This document shows positions 8,461 through 16,215 of a stretch of 64,000 bases of DNA, one piece after another (within the stretch, counting starts at the first letter, position 1; each line of letters opens with the position of its first letter). Origin of the DNA: G942493375 sp942493375 (lineage in GTDB: Bacteria > Armatimonadota > UBA5829); assembly GCA_942493375.1 (NCBI GenBank), contig OW818698.1, positions 6,138,001 to 6,202,000 of the forward strand. Direction: 5' to 3'. The position numbers and the translations under genes were made by a program. A model generated the notes under the pieces. That model was given only the letters and a program-made list of their open reading frames with translations. It made no database searches and had not been told where the DNA came from.

Positions 8461-8578
8461 ACCCGTTAGCCCTGAGTAGCCGCAGGCGTATCGAAGGGCG
8501 GCTGCGGAGAACCCAACCCGGTAGGTCGTGCACAACCGACCGCCCTTCGATACGCTGCGCTACTCAGGGCTAACGGGT
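8461..8578. repeat. Long-arm palindrome, family B (copy 3)
   Basis: This is the most symmetrical copy: ACCCGTTAGCCCTGAGTAG at the left and CTACTCAGGGCTAACGGGT at the right are exact inverted repeats. It is followed by TTTTTT. A family A hairpin (8603-8639) and a TGAAGCC heptad tract (about 8660-8690) follow before the next gene's stop codon. Confidence 0.85.
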
Positions 8579-8690
8579 ATTTTTTACTACCAAGTTGTGT
8601 TCCTTCGGCAGTTCCACTTCGTTCGACTACCGAATGAACGAAAGGAACACCATTTTCCCTTCCTGAAGCCTGAAGCCCGAAGTCTGAAGC

Positions 8691-10790
8691 CTATCCCTTC
8701 CGGGCAACATAAACCATTCCTTGATACGCTCCCAGCTGAACTCTGAAATCAGGGCTGCCCACAACAGAACCGTCGGTTGGATCGCAAGCCTCGCAGCAGC
8801 TTACGCCGTCGATCTCCATTGTTGCTGAGTAAGGCATTCCGGTCATGTTTGCAAGGAATATAATTAGAGTATCGCCGTCACGGCGGGTGTGTGCCAGGAT
8901 GCTGGATTGGGGTAGGGACCTGGCTGTTGAGTCATCCGGAATGAGTCGGAGTGTTTGTGGAAGATGCGCAACAATCTCCGGAGTAAGATCGGGTCCATTG
9001 ATATCAGAAACAATCAGATTACCATTTTCATCAGCGAGTGCGTTGGCAAATGCTTTGCGAACGGTCTCATCCGAATCACCCTCGCGCGAAAGCTTTGGAA
9101 GCGTCTCTAGAGCAATCACTTTGCCTCCGGATTTCGTAAACTCTGCAATCTTTTCAGCAGTATTTGAACGAAGGACCTGAGTATGTGGGAGGATGATCGC
9201 CTCATACCTGCGGTCACCGAATGTCAAAGCACCATTTTCGATTTTCGAGTCCCGGATCAGAGCTTCATCTATATAATCGAAATCAATCTGCCGGTGAAGC
9301 AATCCCCACGATATTTGCGTAAACACCCGCCCGATAGCTTGAGCTTCTTCGGACTGCTTGCCACCTCGAGCCTCCGGGACAGGCTTGCAGGATGCCCACA
9401 ATGCACATTCAGGATAAAGCACCGCCACCCTGCTGTACCTGGTCCCCTGGCGAAGCATAACGCCCAACCGCGCAACATATTCATTCAGCGACCGCATATC
9501 ATCTGATGTAAATCCGGCAAATGAAAAGTAGGATGTAATCACGTTCACACCCAGAGCAAAGTGCCAGTTCATCGACGCTTTCAACCAGTTTATTGGAATA
9601 GCCCTGCCTTCCATACGGGAGCAATGGTCGGAAGCCTCGCTCATGACCTCCTTGAGGCCCAGTATATCGGCAACTGAGGCAGCCAGCCTGGCAATTGGGA
9701 TATTGCGTGTGATCATCAGGTTTGACGGTTCACTCTCAAGCTGGTCAATACCCGGAATATCGAACCGCCTCATAGAAGCAAAATAAGAACCATAGAGAAA
9801 GACATGGTCGATAATATTCTCTTCAGCCAGCAGATGTCCGCTTGCTGCAAGGTTATTAGCATGACACCACTCTTGAATGCGGCCAAAGAAGTTGTCAGCA
9901 AGTTCGGTAGAGATATATTCCCAGAAATCGCAGCGGCGCTTGATGACATCCGGCCCCATATTCATAAACAAGGCAACCAGGGCATTTTCAATGTCATAAC
10001 TGTAGCGCTGCTTGAATGCTTCAGGAAAATCGTGCCTCCAGCTTACCATCGGATAAGGCATGTTCTCCAGATTCCAGTTCATCAAAGAAGGCTCATCGGT
10101 GAAAAACGCCTTTATCGACTTACCGAATATCTCACCGACGGGCTCTACATATCGATTGTGAGTCACATCAATAAACTCGTCTGTGGCATCAGGATCAAGC
10201 AGGTTGATATAACGCCTGGGTTCGCTGAAACTATGTGCCGAATGAGTGCCGTCATATAGTTCCCGCTCAACCATGACCAGCATATAATAGTTGCCCTCAG
10301 GAATATTGAAGCACAGGACTCCACGGTTGTCTGCTGTGTGAGTTATATCTACCGGGTCACCCTGCCCATCTATCGGGACCAGCAGTGCCTTGAAAAGCTT
10401 GCCTGACAGAGTATCCGAGCGATAATTTGAGGGACCACTGAGTGTACGCCAATAGACAAAAGCCGTCAGACCAACTGTCTCCAAGTCAGGCCGCTGATCC
10501 AGAACCGCTCCACCGGCGCTGCCGGAAGGGTAGCCCTTTTCATCGTATATCCACATATTCAGCCCAAGACTATCTGCCTTCCGGGCATTACTGGCAAACT
10601 CATTCCAATCGGACGAATCATCAGGATAACCTGGACCATAGTGGATATTAGTGACGATTCCGCCAAATCCCTGGTCCTTGAGCTGTTCCAAAACGGACAA
10701 TCCATGCACCTGCGGAATATCGTGCACCATTTTATATATTGCATACTCACTCGGTGGAGTCTTAAAAAGTTTCTTCAACTGGTCGTTCAT
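8691..10790 (-). CDS. GH106-like glycoside hydrolase (alpha-L-rhamnosidase superfamily)
   Basis: A 699-residue protein without a signal peptide, so probably cytoplasmic. The N-terminal region has GFGGIVTNIHYGPGYP and then LNMWIYDEKGYPSGSAGG (about residues 75-95), the hallmark early block of GH106-like enzymes. KAFFTDEPSLMNW (about 230) supplies an acidic pair typical of the catalytic barrel. ASGHLLAEENI follows, and later blocks such as VAVLYPECALWASC and ALTFGDRRYEAIILP belong to the class I glutamine-amidotransferase-like domain of this superfamily. GH106 enzymes remove alpha-L-rhamnose, often from pectin RG-I or flavonoids. GAGGTG lies about 11 bases before the ATG. The TAG stop touches a TGAAGCC heptad repeat. 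Specificity is unproven. Confidence 0.75.
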   Translation of the reverse strand: MNDQLKKLFKTPPSEYAIYKMVHDIPQVHGLSVLEQLKDQGFGGIVTNIHYGPGYPDDSSDWNEFASNARKADSLGLNMWIYDEKGYPSGSAGGAVLDQRPDLETVGLTAFVYWRTLSGPSNYRSDTLSGKLFKALLVPIDGQGDPVDITHTADNRGVLCFNIPEGNYYMLVMVERELYDGTHSAHSFSEPRRYINLLDPDATDEFIDVTHNRYVEPVGEIFGKSIKAFFTDEPSLMNWNLENMPYPMVSWRHDFPEAFKQRYSYDIENALVALFMNMGPDVIKRRCDFWEYISTELADNFFGRIQEWCHANNLAASGHLLAEENIIDHVFLYGSYFASMRRFDIPGIDQLESEPSNLMITRNIPIARLAASVADILGLKEVMSEASDHCSRMEGRAIPINWLKASMNWHFALGVNVITSYFSFAGFTSDDMRSLNEYVARLGVMLRQGTRYSRVAVLYPECALWASCKPVPEARGGKQSEEAQAIGRVFTQISWGLLHRQIDFDYIDEALIRDSKIENGALTFGDRRYEAIILPHTQVLRSNTAEKIAEFTKSGGKVIALETLPKLSREGDSDETVRKAFANALADENGNLIVSDINGPDLTPEIVAHLPQTLRLIPDDSTARSLPQSSILAHTRRDGDTLIIFLANMTGMPYSATMEIDGVSCCEACDPTDGSVVGSPDFRVQLGAYQGMVYVARKG

Positions 10791-11252
10791 GTTTGTTATA
10801 CACCTCTAGCGGGAATGCGCTTGGTCAATTTAGAACGGAACTGCAAAATCCAACTCGATATTAAATATCGCATCCCCCATATAATAGAGATCGCCAAGAA
10901 TCAATGTCAAGGCATTTGCTGAATCCGAATCTATATCTTTTGACAAAGCAGGGAAGCCGTGATAGATTACACACGAGAATGACTACCGGCATACTTATGC
11001 ATAGATGATTTTGAGAAATAAGCAAGAGATGCAGGGCGAATGCATCTTATTCTATCCACAGTTCAATTTTCCAAGTATAACGGATGTGACATTCTCTGAA
11101 TATTGCGTGTTAAGCGCATTTTGCAGTTCTCTTTTCTGAAAATCTGTGTAAATCTGCGAAATCTAGAGTATTCGGAACTTAAAACTAATTCTAATTCCGA
11201 ATACTCCTGCGGATAATTATTTTTGATGCGTTCGCTCTGGCAAGAGGTAGTG
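10791..11252. other. Divergent intergenic region, 462 bp
   Basis: It separates the minus-strand GH106-like gene from a plus-strand secreted protein, so both promoters should lie here. I recognise no clear -35/-10 pair. The right part (about 11105-11215) carries a GCGCATTTTGCAGTTCTC...AATCTGCG motif also found at 35477-35549 and 41134-41211, a dispersed repeat. The rest shows nothing I can identify. Confidence 0.55.
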
Positions 11253-13547
11253 ATGGAATACATAGTGAAGTTATTATTGATAAAATGTCTGCTCGGGTTT
11301 AGTCTGGTTTGCCTTCTTTGGACATTGGCATCACTTGAAGCCGATGCTCAAGGCGTTAATTATAAGGCTGGGCGGCTCCGTATCGGTATCGACTCTACCG
11401 GTAGAATCAACAGCCTCTTTGATTCTAAGCTCAAAAAAGACTACATGCTTCCTGGTTACAGTATGCCTCTACTTGTCCTTACGGTTAATGGGAACAAGAT
11501 CAATCCTGTGAGTATGAGCGCAGACAAAGCTTCGGGTATCATGGCGCTTAACTATCCGGACAGCGTCGTGGCCAGGGTGGAAATAACGACCAAGCCAACC
11601 CATTTGGTGGCTCGTTTGATGGAAGTGTCCGGAGCTGCCCCTTCTATGATTGAATGGGGACCGATATATACCACGATCAAGCAGACAATTGGAGAAGTAA
11701 TCGCGGTGGTGCGAGATGATTCCTATTCCATCGGGATACAGGCACTCAATGTGCAGACATCAGCCACTGCTGGGCCTGTCAAGGAAATCGGCAGCTTTGT
11801 TACAGGCGCTGCATATGATAAAGAGGGCGGAATTAGAGATTCTAAAATTGCAATATTTGGCTGTCAGGCAAAAGATGCGCTCAATTACATCGGCAAAATA
11901 GAAATCGCTGAAGGTCTGCCTCATCCGGTCCTGTCTGGTAAATGGATAAAGACCACCCCATCTGCTACAAACTCCTACCTTATATCCAGTTACACCGAAC
12001 CAGCATTGGATTCTCATTTGAAGCTGACCAAAAAACTCGGTTTTAAATATCTATACCACCCGGATCCCTTCAAGTCCTGGGGGCATTTCGTCCTTAACAC
12101 AACTGCATTTCCCGATGGAGATGCCAGCCTGAAACGATGCAGCCAGAGATCAGCCAAGCTTGGTATAGGCCTGGGATTCCATACCCTTACTGCCTTCATA
12201 ACTAATAATGATGCCTATGTGACGCCGATACCCGATCCCAGGCTGGCGCGACTTGGTTCCAGCAAACTGAGTGCTTCGATAACGTCATCTTCTACGGAGA
12301 TACCCCTGGCAGATAAAGAACCTTTCGCTGCCGTTCAAAACTGGGGATGGAACCGTCTGTTTGCCGTTATTGGCACAGAAATAGTCGAATACACCGGCGT
12401 TTCCGCCACAAACCCACCGACACTCACCGGATGCGTCCGGGGTGCACTCGGCACTACCAGCGCTCCTCATGTTAAGGATGCAGACATCGGTAGACTAGCA
12501 ACTCATAACTATCAAACATTCTATCCCTCAATAGAAGGCGGTATGCTTGAAGAAATGACAGATAGGATTGTCCAGTTGGTCAATAACTGTGATATCAAAC
12601 AAATCAGTTTTGATGGACTTGAAGGCCTGTGCGACTATGGTTATCCTAACTCCTACACCAGAAACCTGTTTGTAAAGCAATGCTACGATAAGTTCGACCA
12701 TTATGTTATCAACGATGCCAGCAACCTTATGCATTTTCTATGGCACTACAACACCCGTATGAACTGGGGTGAGCCCTGGAACAAACCGATGCGAGAAACA
12801 AGTGCTGGAGACCGTTTTGGAAACCAGTCATACTTTTCCAGAAACCTTTTTCCACATATGTTAGGCTGGTTCCAATTTCGCACGGCTGGTGATGGCGTGG
12901 AAGCAACATCTCTTGATGGTGTAGAATGGATGCTCTCAAAAGCTGCCGGGTTTGACGCTGGTTTTGCACTTGTGAGCAGTCCGGAGATATTCGCGCAAAA
13001 TGGTCAGGGCGACGTATGCGCAGCAGCCATAAAACGGTGGGAAAGAGCAAGGCTTGCTAATGCATTTTCCCAAGACCAGCGTGCCCGCTTGAGGTTGCAG
13101 AATAGCGAATGGCATCTTGAGGAAAACGGTAATAACAAGTGGAAATTATGGAGCCTCAAGTTTACGTCCGATCTAGTCTTTGCCGGCGCTTCAGGGACGA
13201 TTGCGCACTGGAATGCAAACAATCCCTATAAAGCCCAGAACTCGCAATGCGTGATTCGAGTTGTTTCCGGTAGTGGAATAACAAACCCATCTATTGAAGC
13301 AAACGGAGAGAATATTACATTCCCAGTTGTCCTGCAAAAAGATCAGTATCTTGTTTGCGAGACCGACGGCAAAGCAAGAGTTTGCGATAAGAACTGGAAC
13401 ACCCTCCGCACACTATCGTCCAACAGCCACATGCCGCGTCTCTTGACAGGAGATAATGCTGTTTCTTTCACATGCATACAAACCGACGCAAAAGTGACAG
13501 TAACATTCAAGATGGCAAGCGAGCCAGAAGATGTAAAACATAGGTAG
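11253..13547 (+). CDS. Secreted or anchored hypothetical protein with TIM-barrel features
   Basis: 764 residues from the ATG at 11253, preferred over 11223 because AGAGGT lies just upstream and the product then begins with one hydrophobic export segment (LLLIKCLLGFSLVCLLWTLA). The mature N-terminus is beta-rich (YKAGRLRIGIDSTGRINSLF). The middle has KQISFDGLEGLCDYGYP (about residue 455), followed by MHFLWHYNTRMNWGEPWN and SLDGVEWMLSKAAGFDAGF. A strand ending in Asp and Glu within such context is what TIM-barrel glycosidases use. A C-terminal beta domain closes the protein. I cannot name the family. It may be an extracellular polysaccharide-active enzyme. It is transcribed away from the GH106-like gene. 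Confidence 0.6.
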   Translation: MEYIVKLLLIKCLLGFSLVCLLWTLASLEADAQGVNYKAGRLRIGIDSTGRINSLFDSKLKKDYMLPGYSMPLLVLTVNGNKINPVSMSADKASGIMALNYPDSVVARVEITTKPTHLVARLMEVSGAAPSMIEWGPIYTTIKQTIGEVIAVVRDDSYSIGIQALNVQTSATAGPVKEIGSFVTGAAYDKEGGIRDSKIAIFGCQAKDALNYIGKIEIAEGLPHPVLSGKWIKTTPSATNSYLISSYTEPALDSHLKLTKKLGFKYLYHPDPFKSWGHFVLNTTAFPDGDASLKRCSQRSAKLGIGLGFHTLTAFITNNDAYVTPIPDPRLARLGSSKLSASITSSSTEIPLADKEPFAAVQNWGWNRLFAVIGTEIVEYTGVSATNPPTLTGCVRGALGTTSAPHVKDADIGRLATHNYQTFYPSIEGGMLEEMTDRIVQLVNNCDIKQISFDGLEGLCDYGYPNSYTRNLFVKQCYDKFDHYVINDASNLMHFLWHYNTRMNWGEPWNKPMRETSAGDRFGNQSYFSRNLFPHMLGWFQFRTAGDGVEATSLDGVEWMLSKAAGFDAGFALVSSPEIFAQNGQGDVCAAAIKRWERARLANAFSQDQRARLRLQNSEWHLEENGNNKWKLWSLKFTSDLVFAGASGTIAHWNANNPYKAQNSQCVIRVVSGSGITNPSIEANGENITFPVVLQKDQYLVCETDGKARVCDKNWNTLRTLSSNSHMPRLLTGDNAVSFTCIQTDAKVTVTFKMASEPEDVKHR

Positions 13548-13611
13548 CAGTTAATTCTCAATAATCCGTGAGGAGCGTAATAGATAAGTGTTAATGTGTA
13601 ATAGAGTGAAT

Positions 13612-13664
13612 TTCCGTTCGCCCTGAGTAGCGCGAAGCGCGTATCGAAGGATGGACGGAAATTT
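13612..13664. repeat. Palindromic repeat related to family B
   Basis: The outer arms AATTTCCGT and ACGGAAATT enclose CGCCCTGAGTAGCGCGAAGC and GTATCGAAGG. It shares the CCCTGAGTAG and GTATCGAAGG words with family B. It lies between the secreted protein gene and the toxin-antitoxin locus. Confidence 0.65.
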
Positions 13665-13723
13665 ACTCGCAAATACTCAGCAGTTACTAAATGAGTTACA
13701 TCGACTTCAATACAGGCATCACG

Positions 13724-13732
13724 TGGTATAAT
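13724..13732 (+). promoter_or_regulatory. Extended -10 promoter of the toxin-antitoxin-like locus
   Basis: TGGTATAAT is a perfect -10 hexamer with the TGn extension. It lies about 20 bases before the antitoxin start codon, so the transcript would have a very short leader containing the AGAGGTG ribosome site. No good -35 element is visible, as expected for an extended -10 promoter. Confidence 0.6.
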
Positions 13733-13751
13733 ATCGATAGAGGTGCATGAT

Positions 13752-13997
13752 ATGTCTGTAATCATTAAAGCGCATTATGATGGCAAAACGATTGTGCCGG
13801 ATGAACCGGTCGATTTGCCTATCAATGAACCGTTGGAGTTTGAATTCCGTGTTTCGGAACCCAGACTCTCGGCTGATGAGATCAAACAACGAAAAGCGGC
13901 TCTGCGTCGCTTTGCTTCTCGCGCCGTTAAGGGAGTTAATATCCCAAATGAAGCTCTACGACGGGAAAACATGTACGAACCACCGCGCGGATTATGA
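13752..13997 (+). CDS. AF2212/DUF104-like antitoxin
   Basis: An 81-residue protein. The N-terminal strand pattern SVIIKAHYDGKTIVPDEPVD is the signature of AF2212-like (DUF104) small proteins that pair with PIN-domain toxins. The C-terminal half is charged and helical (SADEIKQRKAALRRFASRAV), as expected for a toxin-binding tail. The ATG at 13752 is chosen over a GTG at 13743 because AGAGGTG sits 7 bases upstream. Its TGA overlaps the ATG of the downstream toxin frame by four bases, so the two were translationally coupled. The toxin frame is interrupted, so the antitoxin may be an orphan. Confidence 0.75.
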   Translation: MSVIIKAHYDGKTIVPDEPVDLPINEPLEFEFRVSEPRLSADEIKQRKAALRRFASRAVKGVNIPNEALRRENMYEPPRGL

Positions 13998-14440
13998 GAT
14001 ACCTTGTTGACACCAATGTGCTCCTCCGGTGGTCATATGCCGACAGTCCCGAACACTCTATATGTACTCAAACAGTAGAAAGTATGCTGGACTGTGGAAT
14101 GGATCTTTGCATTTGCGCCCAGGTGATGATTGAGTTCTGAGCCGTAGCCACGCGTCCGCTATCTGCTAATGGTCTCGGGTATACACCAAAGCTGGTTAGA
14201 GAGCAAATGACAGATTTACGGGGGATGTTCACCGTTCTCCCAGAACCGCCGGATATGGCAGACCGTTGGCAGGATGTTGCGGATAAATACTCTGTGCAGG
14301 GAAAGCAAGCTCACGACGCACGTATAACCGCACTGATGTTGGTGTATGGTCTCACCCGCATTCTTACATTTAATGTTAGCGATTTTGCCAGGTATTCTGA
14401 TATCTCCGCTTTTACTCCACAAGATATTCTACATATGTAA
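13994..14440 (+). pseudogene. VapC-like PIN-domain toxin broken by an in-frame TGA
   Basis: The frame starts at an ATG overlapping the antitoxin stop and opens with MRYLVDTNVLLRWS, the first acidic strand of a PIN nuclease. Codon 49 (14138-14140) is TGA, between QVMIEF and AVATRPLS. PIN proteins of this subgroup normally read EFWAVATRP there, so the change is most simply TGG to TGA. The same frame then stays open to TAA at 14438-14440 and keeps the later PIN motifs: DARITALMLVYGLTRILTFNVSDF has the conserved acidic residue and the TFNVSDF strand. Without readthrough only a 48-residue stub is made, so the RNase is inactive. Length with the Trp restored would be 148 residues, normal for VapC. 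Confidence 0.85.
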
Positions 14441-14453
14441 TTCGAACTCGTTA

Positions 14454-14501
14454 TTGATAGTCTGATCAGACATAAGTCATTATATCTGACCAGACTATCA
14501 A
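14454..14501. terminator. Bidirectional hairpin terminator
   Basis: TTGATAGTCTGATCAGA and TCTGACCAGACTATCAA form a 17-base stem with one mismatch around a 14-base loop. It lies between the convergent ends of the PIN-domain pseudogene and the sigma-factor fusion gene. No long T tract follows on either side, so termination efficiency is uncertain. Confidence 0.65.
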
Positions 14502-14506
14502 GATTA

Positions 14507-15766
14507 TTATCTCACATAAGGCGGTTGCCAGAGTTTACGGGCATCTTCAAGATTATACTTTACCAAAGCGCATCGCTCAAGTCCGAAAGCAATATGGATT
14601 GAACCATAGCGATCTGGATCAAGGCCTCCACGTTGCAGCAATTCCGCATCTCCTACACCACCAGAACCAACCTCCAACATACTATCTCGCCAGGATAAGT
14701 CGAACTCTTTACTTATCTGCATGAATGGGAATGAAGCTGTGCTGTCTCTGATATATGGTTTTGAGCCAGGTACGAGACAGGGCAGACAATTATTGACCGC
14801 ATCAGTGAGTTGCTGCACTCCCAGTCCCTCACCAACCCAGTAAAGTTCTGCCTGATGAAAAATACCCAGAGCAGTTTCGGTTTCTGTCTTGACTACACGA
14901 AATACTCTACCTGCGGTTAGCCATTTGCAGGGCTTGCGTTCTCTGTTTACCCATAAGTCAACCAGTTGTGCATCCGTATCCGAACGCAGGATTCGCTGTT
15001 CATCTACCGAGTAGATGTGTTTGGAAATAGTCTCACTTGAAAGTGGTGAGACGTGCCGTGGTATAATCTCGTCAAAATGAATCACCTCAAAATCCGTAAA
15101 ACACGCGCACATGGCTTGCCAAAGCTCATGTATAGGATGCCCCTTGATTTCTAGTGGCATCGGTTGGTTTAAAAGCATCTTGATTCTCTGAGGGAAATCG
15201 TCTGAAAGTGTATGGCTCTTCAATTCATCGCTGAACATTTTTAGCATCCTCTCTTTCAATCGGTTTCTCGACGAATGTAGGCGATTGTTCACCGTAGTGA
15301 CTGGTAACTCGAGAAACTCTGATATATCGGATTGGGAGTAACCGTCAATGTAAAAGAGCGTGGTTACAGTGCACTCGTCAGGTGGAAGTGCGCGAACAGC
15401 CTCCAGGACCTTAGTTCGCAGGTCAGACCAGGCAGCAAGCTCCAGCGGATTTGGTTCGTCCGATGGCACTTCTGCAATCTGGTCCAGCCCTACCATCGGG
15501 AGATTGCGACGGCGCGTCTGCCGGTCGCAGTGTTTGAATATCACCCGCTTGAACCACGCCGGAAACGCTTGTGGATGCTGCAGGTCAGGCAAAGCATTCC
15601 ACGCAGCTATAAACGCATCCTGTACGGCATCTTCAGCCAGATCAAACCTGCCAAGTATCGAGTATGCATAACCGAGTGCCATATTCTGAAACCTGCGTAC
15701 GATCTGGCCAAACGCATCCATATCGCCGCCCTGCGCCTGTATAACCAGCAACCTAAGATCTTTCAC
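14507..15766 (-). CDS. ECF sigma factor fused to a PheS-like class II tRNA-synthetase core
   Basis: 419 residues from a GTG with GGAG upstream. Residues 8-80 are sigma region 2 (LAEDAVQDAFIAAWNALPDL, PAWFKRVIFKHCDRQTRRR). Residues 115-175 are region 4 (LPPDECTVTTLFYIDGYSQ, then the helix-turn-helix VTTVNNRLHSSRNRLKER). Residues 209-414 match the catalytic core of phenylalanyl-tRNA synthetase alpha. Motif 1-like HPIHELWQAM leads to FEVIHFDEI. Next come QRILRSDTDAQ, motif 2 AGRVFR (285-290), FHQAELYWVGEG (303-314), FPF (346-348) and SMLEVGSGGVGDAELL. Motif 3 is HIAFGLERCALVKYNLEDAR (391-410). The normal PheS N-terminal tRNA-binding coiled coil is absent. His391 aligns with the small alanine lining the Phe pocket in PheS, so another ligand is likely. 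I infer a promoter-selecting factor controlled by an amino acid, an adenylate or tRNA. No anti-sigma gene is adjacent. Confidence 0.9.
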   Translation of the reverse strand: MKDLRLLVIQAQGGDMDAFGQIVRRFQNMALGYAYSILGRFDLAEDAVQDAFIAAWNALPDLQHPQAFPAWFKRVIFKHCDRQTRRRNLPMVGLDQIAEVPSDEPNPLELAAWSDLRTKVLEAVRALPPDECTVTTLFYIDGYSQSDISEFLELPVTTVNNRLHSSRNRLKERMLKMFSDELKSHTLSDDFPQRIKMLLNQPMPLEIKGHPIHELWQAMCACFTDFEVIHFDEIIPRHVSPLSSETISKHIYSVDEQRILRSDTDAQLVDLWVNRERKPCKWLTAGRVFRVVKTETETALGIFHQAELYWVGEGLGVQQLTDAVNNCLPCLVPGSKPYIRDSTASFPFMQISKEFDLSWRDSMLEVGSGGVGDAELLQRGGLDPDRYGSIHIAFGLERCALVKYNLEDARKLWQPPYVR

Positions 15767-16215
15767 ACCAACTTCACTCCAATAAGAGGATCCTCTATAT
15801 TATAGACCCGTTTTTACAGAGAATGCTTTTTTTGGTGATTATGGTGCATCTTCGGCAGTTCGAATACCGGAGAAACGGAAGAATTGGTGATGAAGGAAAA
15901 GTATCGAGTCATAACGCATGAGGATGACCAATGGTACCTGGAGAATTATCGCTATGTCTACAAGCGGGCTGTATCCTGGGGATGGGGACGATATATATAG
16001 ACCTTACGCAATATCTTCGGCAGTTCCACTTCGTTCGACTACCGAAGAAACTCAGTGTATATCTGTAGGGAGGGACCCTTTGCGGTCGCCCAAAGGATTA
16101 AGCGGGAGGCTGCGGAGAGCCTCCCCTACGAATTCATTCTTCGCCCATTTCATCATTCATACTTTCCCTTCATCCCTTCCTGAAGTCTAAAGCCTGAAGT
16201 CTGAAGCCTTTCCCT
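15767..16215. other. 449-bp gap with repeats and a possible micro-ORF
   Basis: It contains an AT-rich TATAAT on the minus strand (15799-15804) that may belong to the sigma-factor promoter. Family A hairpins lie at 15848-15876 and 16015-16050. A GGGAGGCTGCGGAGAGCCTCCC hairpin region lies at about 16100-16130. A TGAAGTC heptad tract (16172-16213) touches the stop of the MacB-like gene. Confidence 0.6.
15890..16000 (+). CDS. Possible 36-residue micro-ORF
   Basis: ATG to TAG encodes a basic, Trp/Tyr-rich peptide (MKEKYRVITHEDDQWYLENY, then RYVYKRAVSWGWGRYI). The composition, with few hydrophobic runs, looks like a protein fragment rather than random sequence. No strong ribosome site is present. 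It might be the remnant of a longer gene cut by the family A repeats on each side. Confidence 0.25.
   Translation: MKEKYRVITHEDDQWYLENYRYVYKRAVSWGWGRYI

Noticed and set aside
13994..14440. UGA recoded as tryptophan in this organism
   Set aside because: Many full-length genes in the window end in TGA (for example thrC, ptsH-adjacent genes, tilS), tryptophan is encoded by TGG throughout, and prfB has a functional RF2 frameshift at TGA. A single mutated codon is the simpler reading.
15918..16190. 90-residue frame between sigma-factor fusion and MacB-like gene
   Set aside because: Most of it is formed by family A repeat and CCTCCC hairpin sequence, so it is repeat-derived.
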